DNA of 64,000 nt, from contig JAFQSX010000005.1 in the NCBI GenBank assembly GCA_017409345.1, forward strand, positions 55,100-119,099. Reading direction: 5' to 3'. A model generated the notes under the pieces. That model worked only from the letters and a program-made list of their open reading frames with translations. It was not told the origin of the DNA and ran no database searches. The DNA comes from Muribaculaceae bacterium. GTDB lineage: Bacteria > Bacteroidota > Bacteroidia > Bacteroidales > Muribaculaceae. The translations under genes were made by a program, and so were the position numbers. Position 1 is the stretch's first letter, and the number at the start of each line of letters is the position of its first letter. Positions 61,731 through 64,000 of this stretch are shown one piece after another.

Positions 61731-63614
61731 ATGAAAAAAATTAATCTTATATTAGGTGCGTTGGTTTGCTTGTTTGCATTCTCAGCTTGTACCGAAGAGG
61801 TAGAATATACTCCTGCTACGCTTGAGGGCGCAAATGGCGTATATTTCCCCAGCACATCTCAAGCATCTGTTGCTCTAAAGTCTGATGCTAACACTTACGA
61901 TGTGCAAATTTGCCGTACTGACACTGCCGCTGAACAAACTGTTCAGTTGACAGTTGAAACTAATGACACTATTGGAGCATTGCAAATCCCTGATTCAGTA
62001 ACTTTCGCTGCTGGTCAATCTTCAGCAAATCTTACTATCAACTATGACTTCGAAAAAATGGGTTATGGTACTGAATTTGCTGTTCAAGTTTCTATTGACC
62101 CTGCTGTTGCTTCAACTGTAGGTCTTTCAAGCTATGCATTTACAGTTTCTGTTCCTGAACCTTGGAAATCTCTTGGTATGGCAACATTCTCTGACACATA
62201 TTTCTTCTTGGATTCTTACAAGGTAGAAATCCAACAAAATGAGCTTGACTCAACTTACTTCCGTTTGGTATATCCTTACCACGAAGCATTTGAAGTTGAT
62301 GATGATGGCTATTTTGGTGGCCCTTGGGAAAATACCGACGAATATTTGTATTTCCAACTCTTGCAACCAGGTAGCTCATTGGCCGGTGTGCCCATCACAA
62401 TGAATGACCTCATTTATTTCGAACCATTCATGACCGGATTTACTCATCCATCATATGGCGTTGATATGGAGTTGATTCACCCCGCACACTTCTCTTCTTT
62501 GGCTGCTGAATCAAATTTCACATATAACAAAGTATTAAGTTATCAAGAAAATGGCCTTCCTGCTGTAGTTCAAATCGCTCCTATGTATTATATGGATGGT
62601 GTAGGTGGTTTCAATTACACTCAAAATGAAGGAGTGGTAACAATCGTGTTCCCAGGTGTAGTAGTAAAAGACTATTCTGTAGGTATTGAATATACAGGCC
62701 GTTTCACAAATGCAAGCGACGAAACATTTGCAGACTTTAACGTAGCAATGGGTGAAGATGTTGCTTCTGTAAAAGTAGGTATGGCAATTTCTGCTGATCC
62801 TAATGCCGTTGTAGCAGGTATCTTGAATGGTTCAATTGAAGCAGTTGAAATCACTGAAGCAGGTACTGTTCGTTATCCTATGGCTACTCCTGGTGAATAT
62901 ATCGCTGTTGCAATCTCTTTCGATGCTGAAGGTAATGCAAAAGAAGCAGCAATAGCTGAATTTGAATATGTAGGTGGTAGCGGTCCTGTTTGGAATTCAC
63001 TTGGTATGGGTCAATATACTGAAGGATTCGTTTGCTGCAGGTTCAATGTTCAACCAGTTTCTTATGCAGTTGAAGTACAAGAATGCGAAGACAAGCCAGG
63101 TTTATATCGTATGGTAAATCCTTATGGTGAAGCTTATCCTCATAACCAAGCCGGTGACTGGGATACAAGCAAAGACTATTATCTCGAAATCAACGCTGAA
63201 GACCCTGAAGGAGTTTACATTGAAGCACAAAAACTTGGTTTTGACTGGGGTTATGGTATGTTCTCAGCAAGTAGTTATGCTTACATGTTGATGGCTAACT
63301 ACGATCTTGAAACAATCAAGGCAGCTGGTTACTGTGGTAAATTGCAAGATGGCGTGATCACATTCCCAACTCAAGGCTTGTTGGTTACAATGGAATCTGA
63401 TGATGGATGGTATTATGCAAATGTTGCATACGACGAAAATAACCAACCTATCCCAGGTAGCGGTTCATTCAAGTTAGTTCTTCCTTCTGCTGCTAAATCA
63501 AGCAAATCAGTAAAAGCAGTTGTTAACAAACAAAACGTTAACAAGAAGAAAACTTCAGGTCAAAAAATTAAAAAATTCGAAAGATCACTTCCTCAAAAAT
63601 TTCAAAAGAAATAA
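61731..63614 (+). CDS. Surface lipoprotein with internal duplication, third gene of the Sus-type operon
   Basis: 627 residues. Lipobox FSAC (Cys20). An N-terminal beta-sandwich (about 25-140) with DTYDVQICRTD-like and VTFAAGQSSANLTI segments resembles DUF4843/Calx-beta type domains. Two related modules follow: one from Trp145 (WKSLGM...YKVEIQQ...YFRLVYPYHEAF) and one from Trp421 (WNSLGM...YAVEVQE...LYRMVNPYGEAY). The last 40 residues form a Lys-rich tail (about 588-627) that looks unstructured. Position suggests a SusE/F-like surface glycan-binding protein; the family is not firmly known. Confidence 0.75.
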   Translation: MKKINLILGALVCLFAFSACTEEVEYTPATLEGANGVYFPSTSQASVALKSDANTYDVQICRTDTAAEQTVQLTVETNDTIGALQIPDSVTFAAGQSSANLTINYDFEKMGYGTEFAVQVSIDPAVASTVGLSSYAFTVSVPEPWKSLGMATFSDTYFFLDSYKVEIQQNELDSTYFRLVYPYHEAFEVDDDGYFGGPWENTDEYLYFQLLQPGSSLAGVPITMNDLIYFEPFMTGFTHPSYGVDMELIHPAHFSSLAAESNFTYNKVLSYQENGLPAVVQIAPMYYMDGVGGFNYTQNEGVVTIVFPGVVVKDYSVGIEYTGRFTNASDETFADFNVAMGEDVASVKVGMAISADPNAVVAGILNGSIEAVEITEAGTVRYPMATPGEYIAVAISFDAEGNAKEAAIAEFEYVGGSGPVWNSLGMGQYTEGFVCCRFNVQPVSYAVEVQECEDKPGLYRMVNPYGEAYPHNQAGDWDTSKDYYLEINAEDPEGVYIEAQKLGFDWGYGMFSASSYAYMLMANYDLETIKAAGYCGKLQDGVITFPTQGLLVTMESDDGWYYANVAYDENNQPIPGSGSFKLVLPSAAKSSKSVKAVVNKQNVNKKKTSGQKIKKFERSLPQKFQKK

Positions 63615-63639
63615 GGAATGATTAATCTCTGATATAAAA

Positions 63640-63667
63640 GCACGGCTCAACAAGCCGTGCTTTTTTT
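63640..63667 (+). terminator. Rho-independent terminator of the susC operon
   Basis: Stem GCACGGCT (63640-63647) / AGCCGTGC (63653-63660), loop CAACA, followed by seven Ts; flanking As extend the stem. 26 bases after the stop. Confidence 0.93.
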
Positions 63668-64000
63668 GTTTGCAAGCATCGACCCTAATAAGGTTCGTTT
63701 TTTGTTGTAATCTGTATCCGGAGATTTCGCCTATCGGCTCAATTAGCGTTGGCTTTCAATAGGCTGCATTCGTCAATAATCAATCAAGATTGATATATTG
63801 CACTCATTTGCACTATTGTCCCCGGCTATCGAGAACCATTCCTTCTGAATTCCCATTGTGGCTTAATGGTCATTTTAGTTGGTAAAACCTTTATAAGTTA
63901 CTGATAATGATTAACTTTGGGTATTTGAAAATTTATGAATAAAAAATCTGCTTTTTCTGTGGCTCAAAATCCACAATAAAATATGGTATTCAAAGAGGCA
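63668..64000. other. Gene-free stretch with a promoter-like element near the right edge
   Basis: No supported gene. TAACTTTG (63912-63919) fits the -7 consensus; a 14-codon ORF (MNKKSAFSVAQNPQ, ATG about 63935) follows, then an ATG near 63984 (MVFKEA...) that is open at the window edge. The next gene may therefore begin here. No tRNA, rRNA or insertion-sequence end was recognised. Confidence 0.4.

Noticed and set aside
61034-61855. 273-codon minus-strand ORF across susD and the next gene
   Set aside because: It runs antisense through two confident genes and is rich in Ser, Thr, Phe and Ile, typical of the complement of biased codons. No promoter was seen for it.
63700-63900. Insertion-sequence end after the susC operon
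   Set aside because: No terminal inverted repeat pair or transposase frame was found, only AT-rich unique sequence.
1-64000. CRISPR arrays, tRNA or rRNA genes
   Set aside because: No regularly spaced repeats, cloverleaf sequences or rRNA signatures were seen. The only short tandem repeats are the 14-bp units without spacers.

Overview
The window is chromosomal DNA from a member of the Bacteroidota, most likely order Bacteroidales. The signs are many promoters with the Bacteroidota -7 element TAnnTTTG (several with TTTG 18 to 20 bases upstream), a SusC/SusD pair, a lipidated TamA (TamL) next to TamB, a Bacteroidota-type LptD, C-terminal type IX secretion (T9SS) sorting tails, low GC by eye, and almost no Shine-Dalgarno sequences. 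The family cannot be fixed from the sequence; a gut Muribaculaceae-like lineage is a guess. No rRNA, tRNA, intact insertion sequence or CRISPR array was seen.

Layout. 1-2463: the end of a mobile-element 'polyvalent' gene, cut off inside the 3' end of a chromosomal SMR transporter gene. 2322-3904 (minus): SMR exporter and a membrane glycosyltransferase. 4035-18153 (plus): an exopolysaccharide locus of the Wzx/Wzy type (export lipoprotein, BY-kinase, polymerase, UDP-GalNAcA synthesis by TviC/TviB homologues, flippase, three GT4 enzymes, a beta-propeller protein and a radical SAM protein), closed by a strong terminator. 18171-22400 (minus): a two-component system, an unknown secreted protein and ApbE. 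22529-34144 (plus): DJ-1-like protein, then the envelope block tamB-tamL-lptD and an acyltransferase. 34151-36071 (minus): HD hydrolase, ilvE and a small membrane protein.

36108-47167 (minus) is a vitamin B12 uptake operon behind a clear cobalamin riboswitch: BtuB, BtuG, a BtuH-like lipoprotein, and two large T9SS-tailed proteins. One of these, 1438 residues long, joins a BtuH-like domain to a propeller-like region. 47192-53587 (minus) is the valine/leucine operon ilvD-ilvB-ilvN-thioesterase-ilvC. Its leader holds a 14-codon peptide with four consecutive Val codons and RNA segments arranged like a ribosome-mediated attenuator. 53763-63667 (plus) holds an outer-membrane barrel receptor and a SusC-SusD-lipoprotein operon. 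The last 330 bases have no recognisable gene.

The most notable observations are the ilv leader peptide/attenuator, the B12 operon with fused and T9SS-tailed surface proteins and a visible switch helix, and the truncated polyvalent toxin-type gene with a palindromic repeat in frame. Positions of short sites were read by eye and may be off by a base or so.
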